A stretch of 64,000 bases of DNA from contig CAJXNI010000002.1 in assembly GCA_913057235.1 (NCBI GenBank), forward strand, positions 1-64,000. Direction: 5' to 3'. A model generated the notes under the pieces. That model saw only the letters and a program-made list of their open reading frames with translations. It did not search any database and was not told the origin of the DNA. Position numbers and translations under genes: made by a program. Shown in pieces: positions 41,037 through 49,795 of this stretch; the first letter of the stretch is position 1, and each line of letters begins with the position of its first letter. The DNA comes from an uncultured Bacteroidota bacterium. Its GTDB lineage: Bacteria; Bacteroidota; Bacteroidia; Flavobacteriales; Schleiferiaceae.

Positions 41037-42665
41037 CTATGCCTGTATCACCCCTGGATTATAAGCTCTTTCTTGTGGCGCCTGGTTGGCTGCTTCAATG
41101 CCCATGCTAATCCATTTACGGGTTTCTAAGGGATCAATAATAGCGTCTGTCCAAAGGCGAGCTGCAGCATACTCAGGTTTGGTTTGCTTTTCGTAGCTCT
41201 GCTCAATTTTATCCAATAGCTCTTTTTCTACCTCCGGAGTAATCTCTTTGCCTTCGGCCTTGAGCCTGCCTTTTTCTATTTGCAGCAGCACTTTGGCCGC
41301 CTGAGAGCCGCCCATTACTGCCAGCCTGCTGTTAGGCCAGGCCACAATTAAACGCGGGTCATAAGCTTTGCCGCACATGGCGTAGTTTCCTGCTCCGTAG
41401 CTGTTGCCCATAATTACGGTGAATTTTGGCACTACGCTGTTGCTCATGGTATTTACCATTTTAGCGCCATCTTTAATAATGCCACCATGCTCGCTGCGTT
41501 TGCCTACCATAAAACCGGTTACGTCTTGCAAAAACACCAGCGGAATTTTCTTTTGGTTACAGTTGGCAATAAAACGGCTGGCTTTGTCGGCACTGTCTGA
41601 ATAAATAACTCCACCAAACTGCATTTCGCCTTTTTTACTTTTTACCACCTGGCGGTTGTTGGCCACAATGCCTACAGCCCAGCCGTCAATGCGGGCGTAG
41701 CCGGTAATAATGGTTTGGCCATAGCCTGCTTTGTATTCCTCAAATTCAGAGTTGTCTACCAGCCGATCTATGATTTCTTGTGTTTTGTAGGTTTTGGTAC
41801 CGTCACTGGGCATTAAACCATAGATTTCTTTGGGGTCTTTCTTAGGAGCCTGGGGCTTAATGCGGTTGTAACCCGCTTGATGCGGATCACCCATTTTGTC
41901 TACTATATTTTTGATGGAATCCAGGCAGTCTTGATCGTCTTTACTCTTGTAGTCCGTAACGCCTGAAATTTCGCAATGGGTAGTGGCTCCGCCCAAGGTT
42001 TCATTGTCAACGTCTTCACCAATGGCCGCTTTCACTAAATAGGAGCCCGCCAAAAAGATAGAGCCGGTTTTATCTACAATTAAAGCCTCATCACTCATAA
42101 TGGGAAGGTAAGCACCACCGGCCACGCAACTACCCATAATGGCCGCTATTTGCGGGATGCCTTTGCTGCTCAACACCGCATTATTGCGAAAAATGCGTCC
42201 GAAGTGTTCCTTGTCTGGGAAAATTTCATCTTGCATGGGCAGGTACACCCCGGCCGAGTCTACCAGGTAAATAATGGGAATATGGTTTTCCATGGCAATT
42301 TCCTGGGCGCGTAAATTCTTCTTCCCGGTAATAGGGAACCAGGCACCGGCTTTTACAGTGGCATCATTGGCCACCACAATTACCAGGCGCTCTTTCAAAT
42401 AGCCCATTACTACAACCACCCCTCCGCTGGGGCAGCCGCCATGCTCGGCATACATCTCATAACCAGCAAAAGCACCAATTTCAATCTGGGGTTTGCCTTT
42501 GTCCAACAAATATTCAATCCGTTCACGGGCGGTAAGCTTTCCTTTGGCGTGGTGTTTTTCAATCTTCTTAGTGCCTCCACCTTTATAAATGGTGGCTAGC
42601 TTGGCTTTGAGGTCACTCACCAGAAGTTTTAGAGCATCTTCGTTTTTGTTGGCTTCTAAATTCAT
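41037..42665 (-). CDS. Acyl-CoA carboxylase beta subunit (methylcrotonyl/propionyl-CoA carboxylase-like)
   Basis: A 542-residue carboxyltransferase that moves CO2 from carboxybiotin to an acyl-CoA. The crotonase-like halves show KGKLTARERIEYLLDKGK, GAFAGYEMYAEHGGCPSGGVVVVMGYLK, YLVDSAGVYLPMQDEIFPDK, GSCVAGGAYLPIMSDEALI and the C-terminal IMGNSYGAGNYAMCGKAYDPR, IVAWPNSRLAVMGGSQAAKVL. The length and the LVDSAGVYLP..DEIFPDKEHFGRIF stretch favour the methylcrotonyl-CoA type (leucine degradation). The biotin-carrying alpha subunit is not in the window. It starts 6 bases after the SH3 gene's stop region on the same strand. Confidence 0.92.
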   Translation of the reverse strand: MNLEANKNEDALKLLVSDLKAKLATIYKGGGTKKIEKHHAKGKLTARERIEYLLDKGKPQIEIGAFAGYEMYAEHGGCPSGGVVVVMGYLKERLVIVVANDATVKAGAWFPITGKKNLRAQEIAMENHIPIIYLVDSAGVYLPMQDEIFPDKEHFGRIFRNNAVLSSKGIPQIAAIMGSCVAGGAYLPIMSDEALIVDKTGSIFLAGSYLVKAAIGEDVDNETLGGATTHCEISGVTDYKSKDDQDCLDSIKNIVDKMGDPHQAGYNRIKPQAPKKDPKEIYGLMPSDGTKTYKTQEIIDRLVDNSEFEEYKAGYGQTIITGYARIDGWAVGIVANNRQVVKSKKGEMQFGGVIYSDSADKASRFIANCNQKKIPLVFLQDVTGFMVGKRSEHGGIIKDGAKMVNTMSNSVVPKFTVIMGNSYGAGNYAMCGKAYDPRLIVAWPNSRLAVMGGSQAAKVLLQIEKGRLKAEGKEITPEVEKELLDKIEQSYEKQTKPEYAAARLWTDAIIDPLETRKWISMGIEAANQAPQERAYNPGVIQA

Positions 42666-42670
42666 AAAGT

Positions 42671-43813
42671 TTAGTTACAGGTTTCTACGGTAAAAACAGC
42701 TTCCCGGGTTAATAAATTATTGGTGCTGCGGCTGGTCAAAAGGGTAAAAACATTTTTAGTTTCGTACACCGAAACCAGAATAAGGTCAGGGCGCCCGTCT
42801 CCACTTAAATCTCCATACCAGTAAAGCTCAGGCATGCCACAATCTCCGGCTCCTTCTAACAATTCCAATAGATTTTGTTCCTGTTTTTCCCCGTTCTTGT
42901 TGGCGCTGGCCTGGAGTTTATAATTGTTTATTTCAGGGCAATCTCCTCCGCTTACCACGGCTCCGGTAGCACTGAGCGTTAGGCCAGAAGAGCCTCCCAA
43001 ACGTACCGTTTGCCCGGGGAAAATTCTGCGTCCTCTAATGCGCAGCTCATTGCTCACATCGGGTAGGGCCAAATCCGCTAGGTTTAGACTACGGTTTACG
43101 CCCAAAAGAAAAAGGCTGCGCGCCTCATTTTCAGTAATTATATCAAACTCCAGATTATCACTCAACCTGCGCTTACTCAACTGTACGGTTAGCACTACCG
43201 GCTCTACACTCAGCAGGCCGGTGGGTTTGTCTTCGTTATCCGGAAAAACCCCGTACCAAAGCAGGCCGGGGTCAATACTTTGCACATCTCCGCAGAAATT
43301 ATAGGTTTCAGTAGCAATTTGCAGTTGGGTAGCATCCCCTAAAATAGGGTGCATTTTAGCCATTAGTTTTTCAGGAGGCTCGGGGGCCGATGCCTCTTGC
43401 CTGGGAATCGGGTCATTAGCCGAGCTATCAACCAGTAAGCTATCGGCTCTAGACATTAGGCGCTCACTGCTTTTGCGCAAACTGTCTAGCTCAGCGCCTG
43501 AAATACCGCCAAAGTTTTTCACCTCTAAAAATCCATCAAACATGTAGCCTTGCTTATTTTTATACTCTACGGGGCGCCAGTTTCCTGAGATGCCTTCTAC
43601 GGTGAGTTTTCCATAGGTGCCCATGCAAGCGCTAACCACTGAGTTGGCTGGAGCATAGGTGAGCACTGGGGCGTTCAGGTTAGGAGCTGCTCTAAGGGTA
43701 AGACCGCTAGGAGCAATTACTTTACAGGTAAGCCTGTACTCGCAGTTGAGATTTTGCCCCCAGCTGAATCCGCTGTAAAGCAAGGCCAGAAGTAAAAGGC
43801 GAAGTGTTTTCAT
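42671..43813 (-). CDS. Exported SH3-domain protein
   Basis: A 380-residue protein with a signal peptide (MKTLRLLLLALLYSGFSWGQ). Residues about 30-95 form a bacterial SH3-like fold (CKVIAPSGLTLRAAPNLNAPVLTYAPANSVV, GNWRPVEYKNKQGYMFDGFL). The remainder is beta-rich with a central Ser/Asp-rich linker and ends with a segment, GDLSGDGRPDLILVSVYE, that looks like an FG-GAP/dockerin-style calcium loop. Function is unknown; it is probably a periplasmic or surface protein. It lies between wbqC and the carboxylase gene, all on the minus strand. Confidence 0.72.
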   Translation of the reverse strand: MKTLRLLLLALLYSGFSWGQNLNCEYRLTCKVIAPSGLTLRAAPNLNAPVLTYAPANSVVSACMGTYGKLTVEGISGNWRPVEYKNKQGYMFDGFLEVKNFGGISGAELDSLRKSSERLMSRADSLLVDSSANDPIPRQEASAPEPPEKLMAKMHPILGDATQLQIATETYNFCGDVQSIDPGLLWYGVFPDNEDKPTGLLSVEPVVLTVQLSKRRLSDNLEFDIITENEARSLFLLGVNRSLNLADLALPDVSNELRIRGRRIFPGQTVRLGGSSGLTLSATGAVVSGGDCPEINNYKLQASANKNGEKQEQNLLELLEGAGDCGMPELYWYGDLSGDGRPDLILVSVYETKNVFTLLTSRSTNNLLTREAVFTVETCN

Positions 43814-43821
43814 GCAGGTAT

Positions 43822-44457
43822 TTATGAGGGAGACGAAAATACAAATTCTAGCTGCGCCAGATAATCATAGGCAGCCGGACCTTCATTGAAGAGCAAGTCT
43901 AAAATGCAAAGGTTTTTGCGGAAGCCAAATTTTTGGTCAAAAACCTGGGGATAAGCAGGGTAGTGGTGGCAGAGCCTCTCAGTGCTTTTAGGGTGGATGG
44001 CCTTGCGCCAGTCCACAAGGTTCTGCGGGTTACTCTCCCACTGGGAGGATAGGTTTACCGGTTTCTCAATTTGCAGCCAATTTTGGATTTGCAGCCTAAA
44101 GACCTGGTTGAACTCCCAAAGACTGGTCATTTTTTGCTGATATACCTCCTGAATGGCCGGACCTATGGTATCAAAAAAGGGGCTGTTACGGTAGGTAGTT
44201 TGGAGCGCTTGCCAGTGCTTGGCACTCCAGTTCTCCCGGTACGAGATTTCTATTTCCGTGATGGACTTTGTGGTTTTGTGCTGTAGAGGGATGTTGAGCA
44301 TCAGCGCTCCGTTAGGGCCATCTATGTAACAACGGTTGCGGTAGCTTTGCTTTACAAAGTTTTCGTGGGCCTCAAGGGAGACTTCTTGAAACTGCACCAA
44401 TGCGGCCCACCAGGTAATGCTGCCAAAATAACTGGTGCTTAAGAGTACTTTCCTCAA
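43822..44457 (-). CDS. WbqC-family protein
   Basis: A 211-residue protein of the WbqC family, found in polysaccharide loci and, in Bacteroidetes, after lepB. Visible family motifs are STSYFGSITWWAALVQFQEV, ETHENFVKQSYRNRCYIDGP-like LEAHENFVKQSYRNR, LNIPLQHKTTKSITEIEI, NWSAKHWQALQTTYRNSPFFD and the final LCILDLLFNEGPAAYDYL. The biochemical role is unsettled. TTG 44457 starts it within a TTGA overlap with the lepB stop, so the genes are translationally coupled. Confidence 0.9.
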   Translation of the reverse strand: MRKVLLSTSYFGSITWWAALVQFQEVSLEAHENFVKQSYRNRCYIDGPNGALMLNIPLQHKTTKSITEIEISYRENWSAKHWQALQTTYRNSPFFDTIGPAIQEVYQQKMTSLWEFNQVFRLQIQNWLQIEKPVNLSSQWESNPQNLVDWRKAIHPKSTERLCHHYPAYPQVFDQKFGFRKNLCILDLLFNEGPAAYDYLAQLEFVFSSPS

Positions 44458-46049
44458 GACTTTTTCACCGCTTTTTTCTTTTTGCGCGTGCGGTTTACCA
44501 CGGTTACAATCACCACCACGCCAACAAAGTACCAGAAGTAACTGGTGCGCTCGCTATCTCCACTAACGGTGGTAAACACCCGGTCAAATCTAATTTTATC
44601 GGCCAGGCCTTTGCCAAACTTGTCAAAGCTCATCCAAATAAAAACTGGTTTTCCCACTATGTGGTCTTGTGGCACAAAGCCCCAAAAACGCGAGTCGTCT
44701 GAACTGTGGCGGTTATCGCCCATCATAAAATAATAATCTTGCTCAAAGGTGTAGCTGGTGGCTGGCTGGCCATTTAGCACAAACTCTTCCCCTTTGCGCT
44801 GCAGATCATTTCCTTCGTAAAAGCGAATCACGCGCTCATATTTATAATAGTTGTCTTCATTTAGTGTAATGGATTCCCCAGCCTTGGGAATGTAAAGCGG
44901 CCCGTAATTATCGCGTGTCCACTGGTATTTTAAACCGTTGCTGTGAAAAGGATTGGGATTGGGAAAAACCGGGTTCGCCATATTGGGCTCATCGGCCAGA
45001 TTGGGAACCACTCTTTTAACCGAGGCAAAATTGCGCAAGGCTTCTACCTTATCATCGGGTACATCCATCACGTAGCGTACCTCTCCATTTTGGGTATAGG
45101 CTGGTTGTTCCTTTAAGGCTTGCATGATGTCAATGTCCAATTCCTTTTTCAAGATCTCCTCAGTAAGTTGGGTACCATCGGTGAAAACCTCATAACTGAT
45201 TTGCTTGATGGTGCGGCGCGGCAATTGATTTTCTTTACCATTGATGTACACGGTACCATCGCTAATTTTGAGGGTATCTCCGGGCAAACCAATCGCTCTT
45301 TTTACGTAATGTTCCCGCTTGTCTATGGGCATTACCTTTTCTTCCATCCCAAACATTTCTCCTCTAATATCCTGGGCGGGATAATTGAACACCACTGGAT
45401 CATTTTGGGCAATGGGCGCCAGGGCCGGTAGTCTAAAATAGGGCAGGGTAAGGGCATCAGAATAGGAAGAAATGCTGGTGCCCGGTATTTTGTTGTGCAC
45501 TAGGGGCAGAGCTAAGGGGGTCATGGGGGTGCGTATTCCGTAGTGCATTTTACTCACAAAAAGGAAGTCGCCCACCATCAGCGATTTTTCCATACTGGGC
45601 GTTGGAATGGTGAAGGCTTCAAAAGTAAAGGCCCTAATTACGGATGCGGCTACCACAGCAAAGATGATGGAGGAGACCAGCTCACTAATGTGTCTGCGAA
45701 TTTCTTTGATATCGCGGCCTTTGTAATTCAGTTCCTCGGTGTAGCCCAGGTAACCAAAATAGAGCCCAGCCGTTAGGGTGGCAATAAGAATATTTTTAAA
45801 GGAGCCCAAGCGGTACACATGCAGCAGCTCATACATCATTACCACCAGCATTACATTGCCTACACCCGGTATTAGGGCTAAAATTACCCACCACCAAGGG
45901 CGTTCAATTACCTGAGTGATTACATACAAGTTGTAAATAGGCACCAAAGCCAAAGCCTGGTTTTTACCGGCATTTTTAAGAAAAGGCAGAGCCAGAATTC
46001 CGAAATACAAATAGATTCCGATGAAATAGATGAGAAGACTGCTAAGCAT
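44454..46049 (-). CDS. lepB: Signal peptidase I with an extra N-terminal membrane domain
   Basis: The 531-residue inner-membrane peptidase removes Sec signal peptides. The first about 110 residues are an additional membrane region with three or four helices (DUF5684-like: NAGKNQALALVPIYNLYVIT, RPWWWVILALIPGVGNVMLV). The peptidase proper follows: FTIPTPSMEKSLMVGDFLFVSK with the catalytic Ser, DKREHYVKRAIGLPGDTLKI with the catalytic Lys, and MMGDNRHSSDDSRFWGFVPQ. A long insertion separates the last two. A C-terminal helix and basic tail close the protein. It starts 1 base into the dapB stop. The 531-residue length is usual for Bacteroidetes LepB. Confidence 0.95.
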   Translation of the reverse strand: MLSSLLIYFIGIYLYFGILALPFLKNAGKNQALALVPIYNLYVITQVIERPWWWVILALIPGVGNVMLVVMMYELLHVYRLGSFKNILIATLTAGLYFGYLGYTEELNYKGRDIKEIRRHISELVSSIIFAVVAASVIRAFTFEAFTIPTPSMEKSLMVGDFLFVSKMHYGIRTPMTPLALPLVHNKIPGTSISSYSDALTLPYFRLPALAPIAQNDPVVFNYPAQDIRGEMFGMEEKVMPIDKREHYVKRAIGLPGDTLKISDGTVYINGKENQLPRRTIKQISYEVFTDGTQLTEEILKKELDIDIMQALKEQPAYTQNGEVRYVMDVPDDKVEALRNFASVKRVVPNLADEPNMANPVFPNPNPFHSNGLKYQWTRDNYGPLYIPKAGESITLNEDNYYKYERVIRFYEGNDLQRKGEEFVLNGQPATSYTFEQDYYFMMGDNRHSSDDSRFWGFVPQDHIVGKPVFIWMSFDKFGKGLADKIRFDRVFTTVSGDSERTSYFWYFVGVVVIVTVVNRTRKKKKAVKKS

Positions 46050-46759
46050 TAGGCATTAATTTTTAAGACATCTTGCATGGTGTACACTCCGGTTTTACCG
46101 GCTAAAAACTCGGCCGCTAAAACGGCCCCCAAGGCAAAGCCTTTGCGGTTTTTAGCGCGGTGGATAATTTCAATTTGGTCGATTTCAGAATCATACTGCA
46201 CCCTATGCGTACCGGGTACTTCTGGCTCCCGAATGGCTTCAATTTGAATTTGCTCAGGCCCGGTAGGCGCATCCAGGGTCCACCCGGTTTTGGCGCTTAC
46301 AAATTCCTGAATCTGCTCGGCCAGGGTAATGGCCGTGCCGCTGGGCGCATCTTTTTTTTCGGTGTGGTGGGTTTCACAAATATTTACATCGTATTCATAA
46401 GGAGCCATTAGTTGGGCCAGGCGCTGGTTTAGGGCAAAAAAGAGATTTACACCTAAACTAAAATTAGAGGCAAAAAGCATAGCGCTTTGCTTAGCGCGGC
46501 ATAAATCAGCTGCTTCTTGGTAATGTTGCAGCCAGCCGGTGGTACCAATCACTACCGGCACTTTAAGCGCTATGCAGCTGCTGATGTTGGAGAAGGCGGC
46601 TTCAGGGCGGCTAAATTCTATGGCCACATCGGCATTAGCTAAAGTTGATTCATCCAAACCTTCCTGACCAAAGCGAGCTATGACCTCATGCTCACGTTCT
46701 ACTAAAATTTCTTCTATGGCTTTTCCCATTTTGCCATAGCCAATAATTGCTACTTTCAT
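46049..46759 (-). CDS. dapB: 4-hydroxy-tetrahydrodipicolinate reductase
   Basis: An NAD(P)H-dependent enzyme of the lysine/diaminopimelate pathway. At 236 residues it has the usual length. Motifs: nucleotide-binding MKVAIIGYGKMGKAIEEI, VVIGTTGWLQHYQEA, FALNQRLAQLMAPYEYDVNICETHHTEKKDAPSGTAITLAE (the HH.KkDaPSGTA signature) and the C-terminal FALGAVLAAEFLAGKTGVYT. It sits in the conserved run parA-parB-DUF5683-dapB-lepB, overlapping both neighbours. Confidence 0.97.
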   Translation of the reverse strand: MKVAIIGYGKMGKAIEEILVEREHEVIARFGQEGLDESTLANADVAIEFSRPEAAFSNISSCIALKVPVVIGTTGWLQHYQEAADLCRAKQSAMLFASNFSLGVNLFFALNQRLAQLMAPYEYDVNICETHHTEKKDAPSGTAITLAEQIQEFVSAKTGWTLDAPTGPEQIQIEAIREPEVPGTHRVQYDSEIDQIEIIHRAKNRKGFALGAVLAAEFLAGKTGVYTMQDVLKINA

Positions 46760-47307
46760 TTAAACTGTAAAGATAAACTGAAGCCCACGGCCGGCACATT
46801 GCCAAAACCAGGCATCAGTGAAGGTTCAAATTTGAGTGAGAGGTTATCATCTATATCGTAGTAATACAAATGGGCGTCTACATGGGCGTCAATTATTTGC
46901 AAGGCGTAGATAACGCCACCAATAATCAGCGATAAATCGCGCCACTTGCGGTAAATATTCTGCAGAACAATAAGCTGTGAGGGGTCTTCATAAATACCTT
47001 CAAATTGATCGGTTTGGGTACTGTCTATGCGCTTGTAAAAAGCATTAAGGTAGGTACGGTACTGGCGATTGTTCTCAATAGCCAGGTACCCGCAAACACC
47101 CAAACCAGCATATACAATGGGCATTTTCCAGTACTTTTTGTTGTAGGCTTGCCCGGCTCCCGGTAAGGCTGCTGAAAGCCAAGTAGCACGGGCTACTGAG
47201 TGGGGTTTGTTTTCAACTACAGGGGCATCTTCCACCGCTGAACCAGCCATACGCACCGTGTCTGTGCTTTGCCCCGTAAGAAGGCATGCGGTGCAAAAAA
47301 GCAGCAC
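46756..47307 (-). CDS. DUF5683-domain protein
   Basis: A 183-residue exported or membrane protein of the DUF5683 family. Signature motifs are ATWLSAALPGAGQAYNKKYW, PIVYAGLGVCGYLAIENNRQYRTY, KRIDSTQ and YALQIIDAHVDAHLYYYD followed by a beta-rich end. GTG 47307 is the only ordinary start codon in the space after the in-frame stop. Starting instead at ATT 47340 gives (M)FTNKNIGATLVLLFCTACLL, a more complete signal peptide. So the start is uncertain. It lies between parB and dapB and overlaps dapB by 4 bases. Confidence 0.88.
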   Translation of the reverse strand: MLLFCTACLLTGQSTDTVRMAGSAVEDAPVVENKPHSVARATWLSAALPGAGQAYNKKYWKMPIVYAGLGVCGYLAIENNRQYRTYLNAFYKRIDSTQTDQFEGIYEDPSQLIVLQNIYRKWRDLSLIIGGVIYALQIIDAHVDAHLYYYDIDDNLSLKFEPSLMPGFGNVPAVGFSLSLQFK

Positions 47308-47344
47308 AAGGGTTGCCCCGATGTTTTTATTGGTAAAAATGGCT

Positions 47345-48232
47345 TTAGTCTTTTAAGAGCTTTATCAAGCGATTTAATTCACGGTCGTTGTTAAACGGAA
47401 TAACAATGCGACCCTTGCCTCGCTTACTTCTTTTTAAGTCAACATTAACATCTAAGAATTCTGTAAGCTCATCTTTAATGTCTACAAACTCTGCGGGCAA
47501 TTCCTGTGCCGTTTTGGCGGTAGCCGTTTTTGGCTCTTTGTTTTTACGTACAGCCTCTTCTACCTGACGCACACTCCATTCTTTTTCGATGGTTTTATGG
47601 TACAGGTCTAATTGAAGTTCTTCATCATCTACATTGACCAAAGCACGGGCGTGCCCCATGGATATCATTCTATCGCGCAAGCCGGCCTGAATGAGGGGCT
47701 GCAACTTGAGCAACCGAAGATAATTGGTTATGGTAGAGCGCTTTTTACCCACACGGCCACTCATGGCTTCTTGGGTAAGGTTGCACTCCTCAATGAGCCT
47801 CTGATAGCTAAGGGCAATTTCAATAGAGTCGAGTTCTTCGCGTTGAATATTTTCTACCAAGGCCATTTCCAGCATGGTTTGGTCATCGGCCAAACGTATG
47901 TAAGCGGGAATGCTGCTTAGACCTGCTTTTACGCTGGCCCGGTAACGCCTTTCACCACTGATGATTTGGTATTTATCAACTCCTATTTTGCGAACGGTTA
48001 TGGGCTGAATAATGCCCAACTCACGAATAGAGGTAGCCAATTCTTCCAGTGCCTCTTTGCTGAAAATAGACCTTGGTTGATCTGGGTTAACCTCTATTTG
48101 GTCGATGTCAATTTCGGCAATGTTGCCCACTACCTTTTCGGCCTTTTCATCTTTGGCCGAAGTGATTTCTGCATTATCTTTTAATAGGGCCGCCAAGCCT
48201 TTGCCCATAGCTTTTTTCTTAGGTGTTGCCAT
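47345..48232 (-). CDS. parB: Chromosome-partitioning protein ParB
   Basis: A 295-residue DNA-binding CTPase that loads at parS. The N-terminus KKKAMGKGLAALLKD is typical. The ParB/Srx domain reads IDIDQIEVNPDQPRSIFSKEALEELATSIRE and the CTP/GxxRR motif YQIISGERRYRASVKAGLSSIP. An HTH follows with LTQEAMSGRVGKKRSTITNYLRLLKL. The C-terminal dimerisation part ends NRLIKLLKD. A search by eye for the parS palindrome around CACGTG found none in the window. parA lies 53 bases upstream. Confidence 0.97.
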   Translation of the reverse strand: MATPKKKAMGKGLAALLKDNAEITSAKDEKAEKVVGNIAEIDIDQIEVNPDQPRSIFSKEALEELATSIRELGIIQPITVRKIGVDKYQIISGERRYRASVKAGLSSIPAYIRLADDQTMLEMALVENIQREELDSIEIALSYQRLIEECNLTQEAMSGRVGKKRSTITNYLRLLKLQPLIQAGLRDRMISMGHARALVNVDDEELQLDLYHKTIEKEWSVRQVEEAVRKNKEPKTATAKTAQELPAEFVDIKDELTEFLDVNVDLKRSKRGKGRIVIPFNNDRELNRLIKLLKD

Positions 48233-48285
48233 TGGTAATGTTCTGTTTTATGAGCCTGGGACGCTCTAATTGCAGGGAGTAGAAA

Positions 48286-49068
48286 CTACGCGGTTTCTTC
48301 CAGTTTCTCGTTCTTCTCCAAAAATTCGCGGGCCAAATTTAAGTAATTCTCAGCCCCATTACTGGAAGCATCGTACATGATTATAGACTCACCGTAACTG
48401 GGTGCTTCACTCAAGCGCACATTGCGTTGGATAATGGTATTAAAGACCATCTTGCTAAAGTGCGTTTTCACCTCTTCAACCACCTGATTGGAAAGCCTTA
48501 AACGTGAATCATACATGGTGAGTAGCAAGCCCTCAATATCTAGTTTGGGGTTGTGCAAATTTTGTACACTTTTAATGGTGTTCAGTAATTTACCCAGGCC
48601 TTCCAGCGCAAAGTATTCACATTGTATGGGTATTATAACGCTATCAGCAGCGGTGAGTGCGTTAAGGGTGATTAATCCTAAGGAGGGCGCACAGTCAATC
48701 AGAATGTAATCGTATTGGTCTTTAACTTCTTCCAAGGCCAAACGCAGCATGTGTTCTCTGCGGTCTTTGTCTACCAATTCAATTTCAACCGCCACAAGAT
48801 CAATTTGTGAAGGAATTAAATCTAAATTGGGGCTGGGGGTTTTTAGAGCCAGGGCATCAGCTTTAGCCTCATGCTCAATAACCTGGTAAGTACCGGTGGT
48901 AATATTGTCTGGATCAAAACCTAGGGCAGAGGTAGAGTTGGCCTGTGGGTCCGCATCAATGAGCAAGACCTTTTTTTCCAAAACACCCAGGCTGGCGGCC
49001 AAATTTACGGCTGTGGTCGTTTTTCCTACTCCTCCCTTCTGATTAGCGATGGCTATAATCTTTCCCAT
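48286..49068 (-). CDS. parA: Chromosome-partitioning ATPase ParA
   Basis: A 260-residue Walker-type ATPase that moves ParB-bound origins. The deviant Walker A with the signature lysine is IANQKGGVGKTTTAVNLAAS (residues 7-26); the A' box is VLLIDADPQANSTSAL, and the Walker B region DYILIDCAPSLGLITLNALTA. It has the short ParA (Soj) length. It is transcribed divergently from the FMN-reductase gene, across an interval with overlapping palindromes, and with parB forms the origin-proximal segregation operon. Confidence 0.97.
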   Translation of the reverse strand: MGKIIAIANQKGGVGKTTTAVNLAASLGVLEKKVLLIDADPQANSTSALGFDPDNITTGTYQVIEHEAKADALALKTPSPNLDLIPSQIDLVAVEIELVDKDRREHMLRLALEEVKDQYDYILIDCAPSLGLITLNALTAADSVIIPIQCEYFALEGLGKLLNTIKSVQNLHNPKLDIEGLLLTMYDSRLRLSNQVVEEVKTHFSKMVFNTIIQRNVRLSEAPSYGESIIMYDASSNGAENYLNLAREFLEKNEKLEETA

Positions 49069-49121
49069 AAATCTATTCTGATTAAATCTTTTTTACCCTT
49101 GTACGGTTACTCTCGAAAAAT

Positions 49122-49146
49122 AAAAGGAAATCTTCCTTTTAAAAGG
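49122..49146. promoter_or_regulatory. Overlapping palindromes between parA and the FMN reductase
   Basis: AAAAGGAA...TTCCTTTT (49122-49129 and 49133-49140, ATC centre) overlaps the 12-bp palindrome CCTTTTAAAAGG (49135-49146). They sit 54 bp upstream of parA and 77 bp upstream of the reductase gene. A shared operator is possible; no consensus is known to me. Confidence 0.35.
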
Positions 49147-49222
49147 AGGCCCAATTTACAATTTTAGCGACAGTGTTTTGGTTCTTCTTTCGCATTAAAT
49201 CTTATTAATTTTTAACAGTCTA

Positions 49223-49744
49223 ATGATAACAGTTATTTGTGCCACCCACCGTCCAAAAAATCAGACTCAAAAGGTGGTTTGGCGTTACAAGAAGCTTTTG
49301 GAATCGCACAACCAAGAGGTTAAGGTTTTGTACATGAGTGAGTTGCCTAGAGATTTTGTGTATGCCGATAGTTTTGGAAACCGAACCGATCGTACAGAAG
49401 TTCTTTTGGAAGAGAAGATAGTGCCAGCCGAAAAACTGGTGATAATTGCCCCTGAGTACAACGGCAGTTTTCCGGGGGTTTTTAAAGCTTTTTTAGATGG
49501 CGTGAATCCTAAAATTTGGAAAGGGAAAAAGGTAGCCTTGGTGGGTGTGGCTTCAGGACGAGCCGGAAACCTTAGAGGTATGGATCACCTGACCGGAATT
49601 TGCAATTACCTGCGGATGGAAGTGTTTTCTTTAAAGGTTCCCATTTCTAAATTAGATAGCGTTTTGGACGAAGAAGGGGAGCTAAAAGATGAAGAGACCA
49701 ATCAGGTTTTGCGGCAACAAATAGAAGAGTTTCTTACTTTTTAG
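49223..49744 (+). CDS. NADPH-dependent FMN reductase
   Basis: A 173-residue flavodoxin-like reductase of the NADPH-dependent FMN reductase family. The phosphate-binding region after strand 1 reads VICATHRPKNQTQKVVWRYK, which is less glycine/serine-rich than usual. PEYNGSFPGVFKAFLDGV is the family's flavin-contact motif (IAPEYNgs.PgvlKn.iD). KKVALVGVASGRAGNLRGMDHL covers the third loop. It may reduce quinones, flavin or azo compounds. It is monocistronic with a strong terminator after it. Confidence 0.88.
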   Translation: MITVICATHRPKNQTQKVVWRYKKLLESHNQEVKVLYMSELPRDFVYADSFGNRTDRTEVLLEEKIVPAEKLVIIAPEYNGSFPGVFKAFLDGVNPKIWKGKKVALVGVASGRAGNLRGMDHLTGICNYLRMEVFSLKVPISKLDSVLDEEGELKDEETNQVLRQQIEEFLTF

Positions 49745-49751
49745 AAATAAG

Positions 49752-49784
49752 GAAGCCCGTCATTTGCGGGCTTCTTTATTTTTT
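49752..49784 (+). terminator. Intrinsic terminator after the FMN reductase
   Basis: Perfect 8-bp arms GAAGCCCG and CGGGCTTC enclose a 7-base loop and run into TTTATTTTTT. It lies 8 bases after the reductase stop and before the convergent PUR gene. Confidence 0.9.
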
Positions 49785-49795
49785 AATGCTGCTCT

